Assembly (NCBI RefSeq): GCF_010501015.1
Contig: NZ_QVML01000021.1
Span: 1-43,680, forward strand
Reading direction: 5' to 3'
DNA: 43,680 nucleotides
Source of the DNA: Bacteroides sp. 214
Lineage (GTDB): Bacteria; Bacteroidota; Bacteroidia; Bacteroidales; Bacteroidaceae
Position numbers and translations under genes: made by a program. Of this stretch, positions 18,701-25,754 are shown piece after piece. The notes below the pieces were generated by a model that did no database searches, was not told the DNA's origin, and saw only the letters and a list, made by a program, of their open reading frames with translations. Position 1 is the first letter of the stretch. Every line of letters starts with the position of its first letter.

Positions 18701-19447
18701 ATAGGTAGCGCCGGGAGTTAAGCCCGATAGAGTGGCGCTAAAATCGCCAACAGCACCATCCACCACTACTTTAGAATCTGTAACATCCGGCTTTTCGGTA
18801 GTGCTGTAACAAAATCCACGCTCTATAATCTCGTCACTACCCGCATTTGCGATGCTTCCGCTTACAGTTGCCGCAGTTTGCGAAATATCACTTGCGTTAC
18901 CAATTGTAGCTGTGACTCCTGCCGATCCTGCACTGGTTATTAGAATATCGTCCAGATAAACGCCGCCATTGGAGTTTGTGCTAAAAGTAATGTAACGTAC
19001 TGCAGGGTCGTTTATTTCTACTCTGCGTAAAGTCCATTCGGAGGTTACACTGTAAGTTTCTATGGCTGCGCTCCAGTTTACCTTATCGGTAGAGGTATGT
19101 ACAGTAATGGTTCGCCCACCACCCGTTGGTCTATTAGCATAATAAGTAAGTACCCCTGCTCCGTTCTCCAGAATTGGAGAAGTCAAGGCATTGGTTTTAG
19201 TAGCACAAATAAGACTGTATGTACCACCCGAAGCATAAGCATTTGTTTGAATATTGTTTTTGGCTACTGTCCATGTACCCGTTGAGGCAGCAATGGCATT
19301 GGAAGAACTTGAAGCCGTACTCCATACACTTTCCTCAAAGCTTTCGGTTTGGTAAGTGTAAGATTGCGCGGTTACTAATTGCGACAAGAAAAGGAAAGCA
19401 CACACGAGCATACTCGTAAGCTTTCGACTGGAGAAGATGTGTTTCAT
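15719..19447 (-). CDS. T9SS-exported modular protein with PL9-type pectate-lyase-like beta-helix
   Basis: This 1242-residue protein has a signal peptide (about 1-28). Two beta-sandwich modules (about 30-172 and 280-422) are interleaved with four fibronectin-III-like repeats (about 179-272, 428-521, 527-621, 626-718), each with a RGFCYST/GLCW and a YYVRAYA motif. The parallel beta-helix at about 723-1140 starts with YISPQGNDATADGS. It contains ADGFAPKL (900-907) and NSDDGWD (923-929), the pattern that in PL9 lyases carries the catalytic lysine (here Lys906) and calcium-binding aspartates. Residues about 1163-1242 form a type A T9SS sorting domain (VYPRPATDHFYV ... PAGMYIVRV). It is probably a surface or secreted polysaccharide lyase, with pectin as the likely but unproven substrate. 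Confidence 0.88.
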   Translation of the reverse strand: MKHIFSSRKLTSMLVCAFLFLSQLVTAQSYTYQTESFEESVWSTASSSSNAIAASTGTWTVAKNNIQTNAYASGGTYSLICATKTNALTSPILENGAGVLTYYANRPTGGGRTITVHTSTDKVNWSAAIETYSVTSEWTLRRVEINDPAVRYITFSTNSNGGVYLDDILITSAGSAGVTATIGNASDISQTAATVSGSIANAGSDEIIERGFCYSTTEKPDVTDSKVVVDGAVGDFSATLSGLTPGATYYVKAYATTSKGSAYSEELAFSTRSGDAPVQYWLHDFNNSAIFPSSNPETEVSFDVPGQGTWLYKGAYRTTNAAYIQDGSASNLRLVKNGSYVVTPLLEDGVSYLSFYEGRGDRKLTIYTSTDGGGTWNTLTTVTTVKVVSNVVTVNSGTINRIKIANESGSDADIDNLSVAVFPMGDVPVVTTGAATAVAKTTATVGGEVVSEGTKSVVERGLCWGTNTSPLIADNKVVAEGTTGGFSLGLTGLPAGRKIYVRAYATSRSGTGYGNEVSFTTDPATIPVLTTVAASAITAETAIAGGEVTDAGGAQILSKGICWSTQAEPTNNNHKTVEEAVTSSFTSLLSGLTPNTVYYYRAYAQNEAGVGYGNTLTFTTGSVELPAVTTSAITGATSYKIKGGGVVTSTGNAPVVCGLCWNTTGNPTVEDAKTTATLTDGLFTDSIGNLQSNTTYYVRAYVTNSAGTAYGNVATITTAAATVLYISPQGNDATADGSIEKPFFDLQKAVDLVAAGDTIYMLGGTYKYALRINIRTVGEADGGTIYLGTRNGERALLDFSSMVLDPNNQGIRLTGSYWYMYGLDIKGAGDNGLLIERNKPSGGTYQDIKNNTQEGHHNVIEFCSFYDNKDTGLQMKNMAEYNRVINCDSYHNRDAEDGNADGFAPKLSVGTGNYFYGCRAWNNSDDGWDGILYDAKEGFDDDMTTIYENCWAFNNGFLADGSESKGNGNGFKLGGSGNNDRRHNAIMIRCLAFDNLMKGFDQNHNTGDMYLLNCTGFSNKYLANKNHFTYKIDEDILAPGKQLTLTNCVAVWDGVPEASKSTTTPLRLMEGVRTTCDFLTSASDYVNTDTTGVRGPRQADGSLPNLNFMKPRAGNMKLIDAGTIVEGLTFLGEKPDLGCFEVDEQTGIEEVPMVEEKITIRPLLVYPRPATDHFYVRLLNGAEAGATYKLAILDLMGKEVHSESFVTDEVRVDASSYPAGMYIVRVTNLSSGKGFGDKVMIK

Positions 19448-19477
19448 TATGGGTATCGTTTAAAAGTTTTAATGTTG

Positions 19478-19505
19478 CAAATATAAACGACATACAGTTA
19501 ACAAA
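19478..19505 (-). promoter_or_regulatory. Promoter of the PL9-like lyase gene
   Basis: On the minus strand, TTTG (19502-19505) is followed 16 bases later by TATATTTG (19478-19485), a -33/-7 pair close to the Bacteroidetes consensus. It lies 31 bases before the start codon. Confidence 0.55.
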
Positions 19506-19562
19506 CGGGGGTGAATCTCTTTAAACAGGGGGGTGAAACAGAAGAAGGGGCAGTTTTTATCA

Positions 19563-20036
19563 CTACTCGTGATGATACGGTCCACCATTTAAGATATTCA
19601 TAGCACGATACAATTGCTCTACAAAGATAAGACGTATCATTTGATGTGAGAAAGTCATTTTAGAAAGCGATATTTTTTCGTGTGCCGCATCATATACCTT
19701 TTGCGAAAAGCCATACGGTCCGCCAATAAGAAAAACCAGTCGTTTATTCACTGTGTTCAGCTTCTTTTCCATCCACTGTGCAAAAGCAACGGAGCGAAAT
19801 TCCTTTCCGTTCTCGTCCAACAAGACCACCACATCACCCGGTAGCAAGGATTTGAGAATAAGCTCGCCCTCCTTCTCTTTCTGCTGTTCCATGCTGAGAC
19901 TCTTGGTGTTTTTCAGTTCGGGAATTACTTCCATTTCAAACGAGATAAAATGTTTAGTACGTTGTATATAGTCATTTATGGCAACGATATAATGCTGTTC
20001 TACTGTTTTTCCTACGACGAGTAAGGTTGTTTTCAT
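19563..20036 (-). CDS. rlmH: 23S rRNA (pseudouridine-1915-N3)-methyltransferase
   Basis: This 157-residue SPOUT-class methyltransferase modifies pseudouridine 1915 in helix 69 of 23S rRNA on the assembled ribosome. The knot region is clear: VVLLDENGKEFRS (about 70-82), FLIGGPYGF (102-110) for S-adenosylmethionine binding, and the C-terminal LSKMTFSHQMIRLIFVEQLY and NGGPYHHE. Length and end match the family exactly. It is a single gene, diverging from the DUF4783 gene. Confidence 0.96.
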   Translation of the reverse strand: MKTTLLVVGKTVEQHYIVAINDYIQRTKHFISFEMEVIPELKNTKSLSMEQQKEKEGELILKSLLPGDVVVLLDENGKEFRSVAFAQWMEKKLNTVNKRLVFLIGGPYGFSQKVYDAAHEKISLSKMTFSHQMIRLIFVEQLYRAMNILNGGPYHHE

Positions 20037-20061
20037 CTTTAGTGTTTCTTTGTCTGAACGA

Positions 20062-20069
20062 CAAATTTA
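20062..20069 (-). promoter_or_regulatory. -7 element (TAAATTTG) of rlmH
   Basis: The minus-strand octamer TAAATTTG fits TAnnTTTG and lies 26 bases before the rlmH start codon, in the short divergent region shared with the DUF4783 gene. Confidence 0.5.
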
Positions 20070-20135
20070 TGTTTTTTTATTCGGATATGTTACATATTAT
20101 TTCTTACTTTGTCTATCATTAATAACTTGTGGCGT

Positions 20136-20528
20136 ATGAAAAAAGCCCATATTTTATGCTTACTGGGGATGTTTCTCTTGTTGTCAAATGTAGCTGCACA
20201 AAGCATCCCGGCAGATTTGATTAATGCTTTTAATGAGGGATCTGCGCAAAAAATTGCCCCTTTCTTAGGCGAAAACATAGAGTTAGTTGTGCAAAATCGC
20301 AAAAAAGAGGTAAGTAAGAGTACAGCTATTCAAGAGTTATCGACCTTTTTCGCACAAAAAAAGGTTACTGGATTTACCATTAACCACGAGGGAAAAAGAA
20401 ACGACTCCAGCTACATTATCGGCACGCTAACCACATCAGGAGGTGACTACCGTGTAAACTGCTATTTCAAAAAAGGAGATAAGGAGTATTTAATACATCA
20501 AATAAGAATAGATAAAACCAATGAATGA
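20136..20528 (+). CDS. DUF4783-type secreted protein
   Basis: This 130-residue protein starts at the ATG at 20136. The upstream TTG at 20109 overlaps a -7-like box (TTACTTTG, 20104-20111) and so lies too early. A signal peptide (about 1-22, ending NVAAQ) leads to a small NTF2-like alpha+beta domain with PADLINAFNEGSAQKIAPFL and a closing GDKEYLIHQIRI strand. DUF4783 proteins are typically found next to nadC in Bacteroidales, as here; the last eight bases overlap nadC, so the two genes are translationally coupled. Its function is unknown, and a direct role in NAD synthesis is not implied, given the export signal. Confidence 0.8.
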   Translation: MKKAHILCLLGMFLLLSNVAAQSIPADLINAFNEGSAQKIAPFLGENIELVVQNRKKEVSKSTAIQELSTFFAQKKVTGFTINHEGKRNDSSYIIGTLTTSGGDYRVNCYFKKGDKEYLIHQIRIDKTNE

Positions 20529-21360
20529 ATTAATTGACAGATTAATTGACCTCGCCTTTGCCGAAGATATTGGCGATGGCGACCATACCACTCTTTCCAC
20601 TATTCCGGCAGATGCCATGGGTGCATCCAAGCTACTGATAAAAGAAGAAGGAATACTTGCCGGAGTAGAAATCGCCAAAGAAATCTTTCATCGATTTGAC
20701 CCGCAACTGAAAGTTGAGGTTTACATCAATGACGGCACCAAAGTAAAACCGGGAGATATTGTGATGCTCGTATCAGGAAAGACACAATCGCTGCTGCAAA
20801 CCGAGCGCCTGATGCTCAACGTAATGCAACGTATGAGCGGCATAGCTACCATGACAAACAAATACGTGAAACGCCTCGAAGGAACCAATACGCGGGTACT
20901 CGACACTCGTAAAACGACTCCCGGTATGCGTATGCTCGAAAAAGAGGCAGTAAAAATTGGTGGCGGCGTAAACCATCGCATCGGACTCTTCGACATGATT
21001 CTTCTTAAAGATAATCATGTAGACTTTGCCGGAGGCATTGACAAAGCCATTACCCGTGCCCACAAATACCTGCAAGAGAAAGGTAAAGATCTGAAGATAG
21101 AAATAGAAGTACGAAACTTTGATGAACTGAATCAAGTACTTTCCATAGGTGGAGTAGACCGCATTATGCTCGATAACTTCACACCCGAAGACACCAAAAA
21201 GGCAGTAGCTATTATCGGTGGAAAGTACGAGACCGAATCGTCGGGCGGAATTACCTTCGACACACTGCGTGATTATGCCGAGTCTGGGGTAGACTTCATC
21301 TCGGTTGGCGCACTTACTCACTCAGTAAAAGGACTGGATATGAGTTTCAAAGCTGTGTAA
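20521..21360 (+). CDS. nadC: Nicotinate-nucleotide pyrophosphorylase (quinolinate phosphoribosyltransferase)
   Basis: This 279-residue cytoplasmic enzyme converts quinolinate and PRPP to nicotinate mononucleotide with release of CO2, in de novo NAD synthesis. The N-terminal domain has DHTTLSTIP at 21-29. The barrel domain has the signature TRKTTPGMRMLEKEAV (129-144), GGGVNHRIGLFDMILLKDNH (147-166) and the closing SSGGIT...YAESGVDFISVGALTHS. All basic substrate-binding residues of the family are in place. nadA and nadB are not in the window. Confidence 0.97.
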   Translation: MNELIDRLIDLAFAEDIGDGDHTTLSTIPADAMGASKLLIKEEGILAGVEIAKEIFHRFDPQLKVEVYINDGTKVKPGDIVMLVSGKTQSLLQTERLMLNVMQRMSGIATMTNKYVKRLEGTNTRVLDTRKTTPGMRMLEKEAVKIGGGVNHRIGLFDMILLKDNHVDFAGGIDKAITRAHKYLQEKGKDLKIEIEVRNFDELNQVLSIGGVDRIMLDNFTPEDTKKAVAIIGGKYETESSGGITFDTLRDYAESGVDFISVGALTHSVKGLDMSFKAV

Positions 21361-21383
21361 AGGTTACTTTAGATTTTCGATTG

Positions 21384-21437
21384 CGGGTTATAAGTTCTTG
21401 GCTATGCTTCTTGCGTAACGCTATAACTTATAACCCG
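21384..21437 (+). terminator. Intrinsic terminator after nadC
   Basis: Arms 21384-21396 (CGGGTTATAAGTT) and 21425-21437 form a perfect 13-base stem, followed by TTGTTTTTT. It lies 23 bases after the nadC stop codon. Confidence 0.85.
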
Positions 21438-21514
21438 TTGTTTTTTAAAAATCTCCATTTGATATTCTTTAACAATCAAATATGCAGCATTCTTAAGGAT
21501 GCCGCGTCCATTAG

Positions 21515-22108
21515 ATGAAAGAAGCAAACATACGAACGGTATTAAACGCGTCGAATTTGGAAAATGAGGTAGAACTAATACAGGGCTGCAAAGCTGGCAA
21601 CGATTTAGCCCGCAAACGTCTGTACACCCTCTATTCCGAACAAATGCTGGCGATATGCTATCGTTATACCGGCGATATGGATGCTGCTTACGATGTATTG
21701 CATGATGGATTCATCAAAATTTTCACGAAGTTTTCTTTTCGTGGCGAGGCTTCGCTCAAAACGTGGATAACAAAAGTGATGGTGACACAGTCGTTAGACT
21801 ATCTCAGGAAAGTAAAGCGAACAAGTCAGTTGATGATTCACGAAGAGCAACTACCCGAAATACCGGAGACAGAAGGGCTTAGCGAAGCACACAGCTTAAC
21901 AGAAGAGCAATTACTAAGCTTTGTTGCCGAACTTCCGGATGGTTGCCGAACAGTTTTCAACCTGTATGTTTTTGAAGAGAAGTCGCACAAGGAAATTGGA
22001 AAACTACTTCACATTAAAGAACATTCGTCCACTTCGCAGCTACATCGTGCCAAAGTCATCTTAGCAAAAAGAATTAAAGAATACATGCGTTATGAAGAAA
22101 GAAAATGA
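21515..22108 (+). CDS. ECF-type RNA polymerase sigma factor
   Basis: This 197-residue sigma-70 family factor has region 2 at about 33-105 (AAYDVLHDGFIKIFTKFSFR, with KTWITKVMVTQSLDYLRK) and region 4 at about 140-195 (SHKEIGKLLHIKEHSSTSQL). The chosen ATG at 21515 gives an N-terminal extension of about 20 residues beyond the typical factor. Its last 17 bases overlap the next gene, which encodes a membrane protein with anti-sigma features, so the pair is translationally coupled. It differs clearly from the sigma factor at 7.4 kb. Confidence 0.9.
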   Translation: MKEANIRTVLNASNLENEVELIQGCKAGNDLARKRLYTLYSEQMLAICYRYTGDMDAAYDVLHDGFIKIFTKFSFRGEASLKTWITKVMVTQSLDYLRKVKRTSQLMIHEEQLPEIPETEGLSEAHSLTEEQLLSFVAELPDGCRTVFNLYVFEEKSHKEIGKLLHIKEHSSTSQLHRAKVILAKRIKEYMRYEERK

Positions 22109-23225
22109 TGAACTGACCAACCTGTTTCGCACACGGCTCGAAAACACAAAAATGCCTGTACGCGAAGAGTTCTGGAATACACTGCAACAAGATATTCCGG
22201 TGGTGATGAGTCGTCGTCGGCAGATGATGTACCGATTGTCGGGTGCTGCATCTGTACTATTGATACTTATAGGAGCTTCGGCAGCTTTCTTGCACTTCTC
22301 TCCAAAAGAGGAAATTTCAAATGCTTTTACACATATTGAGACTACTACCGGCAATACCGGTAAGATACGCTCCGATGCGGTGAAGGAAGACCTTCCACCC
22401 ATTGAAGCTTTTCAAACGCCCTCGAACAACGTGGCTTACATAGCTCCGGTGGCAGACGAAGCAAACGAAGAAGAGTTCTCTTTTTCATTTTCAATGTCTT
22501 TCTCGGTTACGGAAACGGCTTCGGATGATGAGCAGAACCAGACTTACGCAAATAGACTCAGAACAAACGAAAATGAAGCCACTGAGACAGAACAACAGGC
22601 TCCAATTGCGACAACGAAAGCAGAAAAAACATGGGCAATAAAAGCACACGCAGGTGCTGATGTGCTTAGCGCAACAGAAAAAAAAGCGACCTTGTCGAAT
22701 CAAGGTATAGCCGGAACGATAAAACATAAAAGATCTGCATCCTTTGGCTTGACGGTAGAAAAACAACTGTCGGATATCATTGCGCTGGAAACCGGTTTAA
22801 TTTATACTCAGCTCAACTCAGAACTAACTGCTTCGGATGCTGGAGGATACTTCCACCAAGACCAAAAGCTACATTACCTTGGCATACCGTTAAAAGTTAA
22901 CTTTACTTTGCTGGACAGCGACAAACTTACACTTTATGCTTCGGCTGGCGCTATGGCAGAGAAGTGCATAGCCGGTAACAGGTGGACAGCGTATATGGAA
23001 GCAGGCAAACAAGAACAATCTTACAAAGAAACCCAACGTCCCAACCCGCTACAATTTTCTTTAGCAGCAGCCGTAGGGTTACAATACAAAGTTAGCAGTC
23101 GCTTCGCAGTATATGCTGAGCCGGGCATCTCTTATTACTTTGACGATACCACTCCTGTGGCAACTATCCGCAAGGAAAAACCACTGAACCTGAATGTACG
23201 TTGCGGAGTTCGCATGACGTATTAA
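22092..23225 (+). CDS. Anti-sigma-like membrane segment joined to a beta-barrel-like domain
   Basis: This 377-residue protein begins with a cytoplasmic stretch of about 45 residues (LFRTRLENTKMPVREEFWNT), followed by one membrane helix (about 48-68). Residues about 70-165 are low-complexity and acidic. Residues about 170-377 look like an outer-membrane beta-barrel family domain (PorT-like): alternating strands such as SFGLTVEKQL, ALETGLIYTQLNSEL, YLGIPLKVNFTLL and VGLQYKVSSRFAVYAEPGIS. There is no cleavable signal peptide. Overlap with the ECF sigma gene implies control of that factor by the N-terminal part. Either the protein spans both membranes or the C-terminal domain is a soluble barrel-like sensor. 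Confidence 0.75.
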   Translation: MKKENDELTNLFRTRLENTKMPVREEFWNTLQQDIPVVMSRRRQMMYRLSGAASVLLILIGASAAFLHFSPKEEISNAFTHIETTTGNTGKIRSDAVKEDLPPIEAFQTPSNNVAYIAPVADEANEEEFSFSFSMSFSVTETASDDEQNQTYANRLRTNENEATETEQQAPIATTKAEKTWAIKAHAGADVLSATEKKATLSNQGIAGTIKHKRSASFGLTVEKQLSDIIALETGLIYTQLNSELTASDAGGYFHQDQKLHYLGIPLKVNFTLLDSDKLTLYASAGAMAEKCIAGNRWTAYMEAGKQEQSYKETQRPNPLQFSLAAAVGLQYKVSSRFAVYAEPGISYYFDDTTPVATIRKEKPLNLNVRCGVRMTY

Positions 23226-23259
23226 AACCTTGTTTGTTTTTCACTTAATTTTGAATGCA

Positions 23260-23787
23260 ATGAAAAGAGCCTATTCATGGATAGTGGCAATAGCTTGTCT
23301 ATTCCTCTTCGTAGCCTGCACAGACGACCCGGTAGACTACCACAACCCCGATGTAAAACTGTTTGTAAAGCACCTCAAAGCAGGAACCTACCATACCACC
23401 AATGCCGAAGGAGTGATAGATGTACCCTTGTTTACACGGCAACACATCCCCGAGCTACTTCGCTATACCACAGATTTGGCAGAGATTCCATTCTTCCCCA
23501 CATCTTCTATCAACTCTCAATTTGGTGGTAAACCACGCTTGGGCGAGTGTCTTTTATGGATTATAGAGAGCATTCGTTTAGGCTATCCTGCTTCATTGGG
23601 CTGTAAATTGCTACACAAAAATGCCGAAAGTTACGACGGTATTTACTTCCTAACCAACGAGCAATTGCTGGAAGCTGTTAACTTGTATGCAGATTGGTGG
23701 AATAAAATAGAAGACCCGCAGATTGGATGGACGCTTGGATTATCAATTAACGACCCTTTAAAGGAAAGCAACTACCGTTGGTGGTAA
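23260..23787 (+). CDS. Small conserved lipoprotein in the second sigma operon
   Basis: This protein has 175 residues from the ATG at 23260; the TTG ten codons earlier has no supporting site and would spoil the signal peptide. A lipoprotein signal ends in LFVAC (Cys20). The mature part is well ordered: LFVKHLKAGTYHT, an FPTSSINSQFGGKPRLGECL loop, a conserved LRY-type strand, and a C-terminal helix with ADWW ahead of DPQIGWTLGLS. It may belong to a Bacteroidetes DUF family (DUF4943-like is a guess). It lies 34 bases after the barrel-domain gene, so it is probably regulated by the same sigma factor. No enzyme motif is seen. Confidence 0.7.
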   Translation: MKRAYSWIVAIACLFLFVACTDDPVDYHNPDVKLFVKHLKAGTYHTTNAEGVIDVPLFTRQHIPELLRYTTDLAEIPFFPTSSINSQFGGKPRLGECLLWIIESIRLGYPASLGCKLLHKNAESYDGIYFLTNEQLLEAVNLYADWWNKIEDPQIGWTLGLSINDPLKESNYRWW

Positions 23788-23796
23788 ATTAAAACA

Positions 23797-24531
23797 ATGA
23801 ATAAAAGACGCCTAAACCTACTCGTTTTAGTATGTTCTGCCTCTCTTACTCTCCATGCACAACTGGAGAATAAGAAAGATACAACCGAGCAAAAAAAGCA
23901 AGTAAACAACACAGAAGAAATTAAACTTAACCTCAAAGCGGTTAAGATGATTTCATTCGACTTGTTTGCCAACGATCCACTTTTTAATAACGAAAAGCTC
24001 ACATTGAAACCCGACGAAACCTTGCCCGAAGTGTTTCCGGAAAAGAAAAAAGACTTAACCCTCACCCTTAGGCCCTACACACCGAATAAGAAGTTTTATT
24101 ACGATCCTATCTATAAAACAAGGCAAAGCATCCCGGATAGTCTACTCAATCGAAAGAAAGCTTTTCGAGATCTGTACTTCTACTCCAACTGGGCAAAAAA
24201 CTGGAAAGATGGGAAAGTACGCAAATCGCGCGAAGAGATAGAAGCCGCAGGCGTAAGGTATGTTATGGGGCAAGAACGTTCAGGAAATATGTACGTACCC
24301 TCTTACACCATCTCGCCCTTCAATGGCGGTGGTATTTCATTGGGTAATGGCAAGTATATGTCTACCACCGCTTCCGGAAGCACCGTCAGCGGAATGGATT
24401 TACTAGCACCTTTCACTAAAGAGTTTTGGAATGTAAAAGGGCGAAAAAGAAGAGCGCGAACATTGGAAGTACTAAATCACTATGGAGACTCTACAACGGT
24501 ATTAATCAATCATGAGATTATAAAGCAGTAA
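23797..24531 (+). CDS. Secreted protein of unknown function, last gene of the second sigma operon
   Basis: This 244-residue protein has a signal peptide (about 1-21, ending LTLHAQ). A lysine- and glutamate-rich stretch (about 22-50) precedes a region rich in proline and aromatics (SFDLFANDPLF, TLRPYTPNKKFYYDPIY). The C-terminal half contains GNMYVPSYTISPFNGGGISL and ends in a short basic helix. No catalytic motif is recognised (DUF4858-like is only a guess). It starts nine bases after the lipoprotein stop, so it belongs to the same transcript. Confidence 0.68.
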   Translation: MNKRRLNLLVLVCSASLTLHAQLENKKDTTEQKKQVNNTEEIKLNLKAVKMISFDLFANDPLFNNEKLTLKPDETLPEVFPEKKKDLTLTLRPYTPNKKFYYDPIYKTRQSIPDSLLNRKKAFRDLYFYSNWAKNWKDGKVRKSREEIEAAGVRYVMGQERSGNMYVPSYTISPFNGGGISLGNGKYMSTTASGSTVSGMDLLAPFTKEFWNVKGRKRRARTLEVLNHYGDSTTVLINHEIIKQ

Positions 24532-24569
24532 ATTATAACACTCCCTGCAAGCTGATCGGAGCTTTCCTG

Positions 24570-25754
24570 TTAGATATACACAATCTCCGTATCCTTAAAA
24601 TACTTACTGCCCAATATATGCGCGATGCGCTTTATTACATTGCGGCGTATTTCCAATTCTACCGGCAGTGAGGGGTCTTGATGCGCGATATTGATTTTTG
24701 TGCCTACCAGGAAAGTAATCTTATCACTCGTCATGAGGTGGCGTAGTAATAGCTCGGCAGGGCTATCCGAAGAAGAAGAGACACTACCGGGCTTCAGCAA
24801 CAAAGACTCCACCTTGCTCAATGTGAGGATTCCTTCGGTAATGAGGTCTATACCCTGCATGGTAGAGATGGGGGGCAGGTCGGGGTCGGACAAATCGAGA
24901 CTTTGAGCAATGTCGCGATCCAATTCTCTTCCTATAATCTGGGCAGTGGTACCGCCACAAATTACTTTCTTCCCGTTGAACTCTTCTACCAACCGGCTTA
25001 GTTTGCAGTCGTCTTGTTCATCGAAAGGAGGACCCGAAGAAACCAAGAGGTTACGTGGGGTACGCATGTAGATAACCGCGCAAGTGGTATCATCCTTTAC
25101 CGCGTAGCCATCGTTTTTATAGGACTCACCTACCATCATGCCGGCAAGTGTAGCAGCAGAGATGTCGGGGGTTCGGATAAAGGTTCGATCCAGAAAAGTT
25201 TTAATGCCGCTGCCCCAACCAAATGGATACTGTGATGTACCAATACCCGACTGACTGACTCCATCACTAAAAAAGACAATACGATCTTCGCGCTCCATGG
25301 TAAACTCCGAAATCCACAATTCGGTATTCTCAATATCGTCACGCTCCACAGGGATTTTCTGTTTGGGCAGCGTCAACATTTCTCCGCCACGATATAAGTA
25401 AAACGAAGGGCTCTCATATTCTACAATACGGGTGTTGCCCAGATAATCTATCTCGCAAATACAAAAAGTGGAATAGCTGATTTTTCGCCATTGGTCAATA
25501 GGAAGTGTCTTGATAATGCTGCTCGAAGCTGCAATAATATCTTCGTGCATCACCGAGTAGTTAAGTGCCATGGAAGCAGTAACGGTAGAGAGCATGTTCG
25601 CTTTTACACCACTCCCCAACCCATCGGATAGTACACAGATAATACGTCCTTCTTCTTTTAGCTTCTTACACAGAAAGGTATCACCGCACACTATCTCTCC
25701 GGCTTTGTTGCGCTGCGCACACTCTATCTCAACAAAGCTCCCATTGGTTCTCAT
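24570..25754 (-). CDS. SpoIIE/PP2C-type serine phosphatase with extra C-terminal domain
   Basis: This 394-residue cytoplasmic protein has a PP2C/SpoIIE phosphatase domain at about 5-230. Metal ligands are visible at Asp25 (VCGDTF), Asp44 in SDGLGSG (43-49), FFSDGVSQSG and the late VKDDTTC motif. Residues about 235-394 form a further conserved domain (KVICGGTTAQIIGRELDRDI near its start) with no clear name. The start codon overlaps the stop of the hydrogenase-like gene by four bases, so the two are coupled. In other anaerobes, phosphatases of this type are encoded with sensory [FeFe]-hydrogenases and are thought to relay the hydrogen signal to a phosphorylated partner. The target is unknown here. 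Confidence 0.87.
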   Translation of the reverse strand: MRTNGSFVEIECAQRNKAGEIVCGDTFLCKKLKEEGRIICVLSDGLGSGVKANMLSTVTASMALNYSVMHEDIIAASSSIIKTLPIDQWRKISYSTFCICEIDYLGNTRIVEYESPSFYLYRGGEMLTLPKQKIPVERDDIENTELWISEFTMEREDRIVFFSDGVSQSGIGTSQYPFGWGSGIKTFLDRTFIRTPDISAATLAGMMVGESYKNDGYAVKDDTTCAVIYMRTPRNLLVSSGPPFDEQDDCKLSRLVEEFNGKKVICGGTTAQIIGRELDRDIAQSLDLSDPDLPPISTMQGIDLITEGILTLSKVESLLLKPGSVSSSSDSPAELLLRHLMTSDKITFLVGTKINIAHQDPSLPVELEIRRNVIKRIAHILGSKYFKDTEIVYI

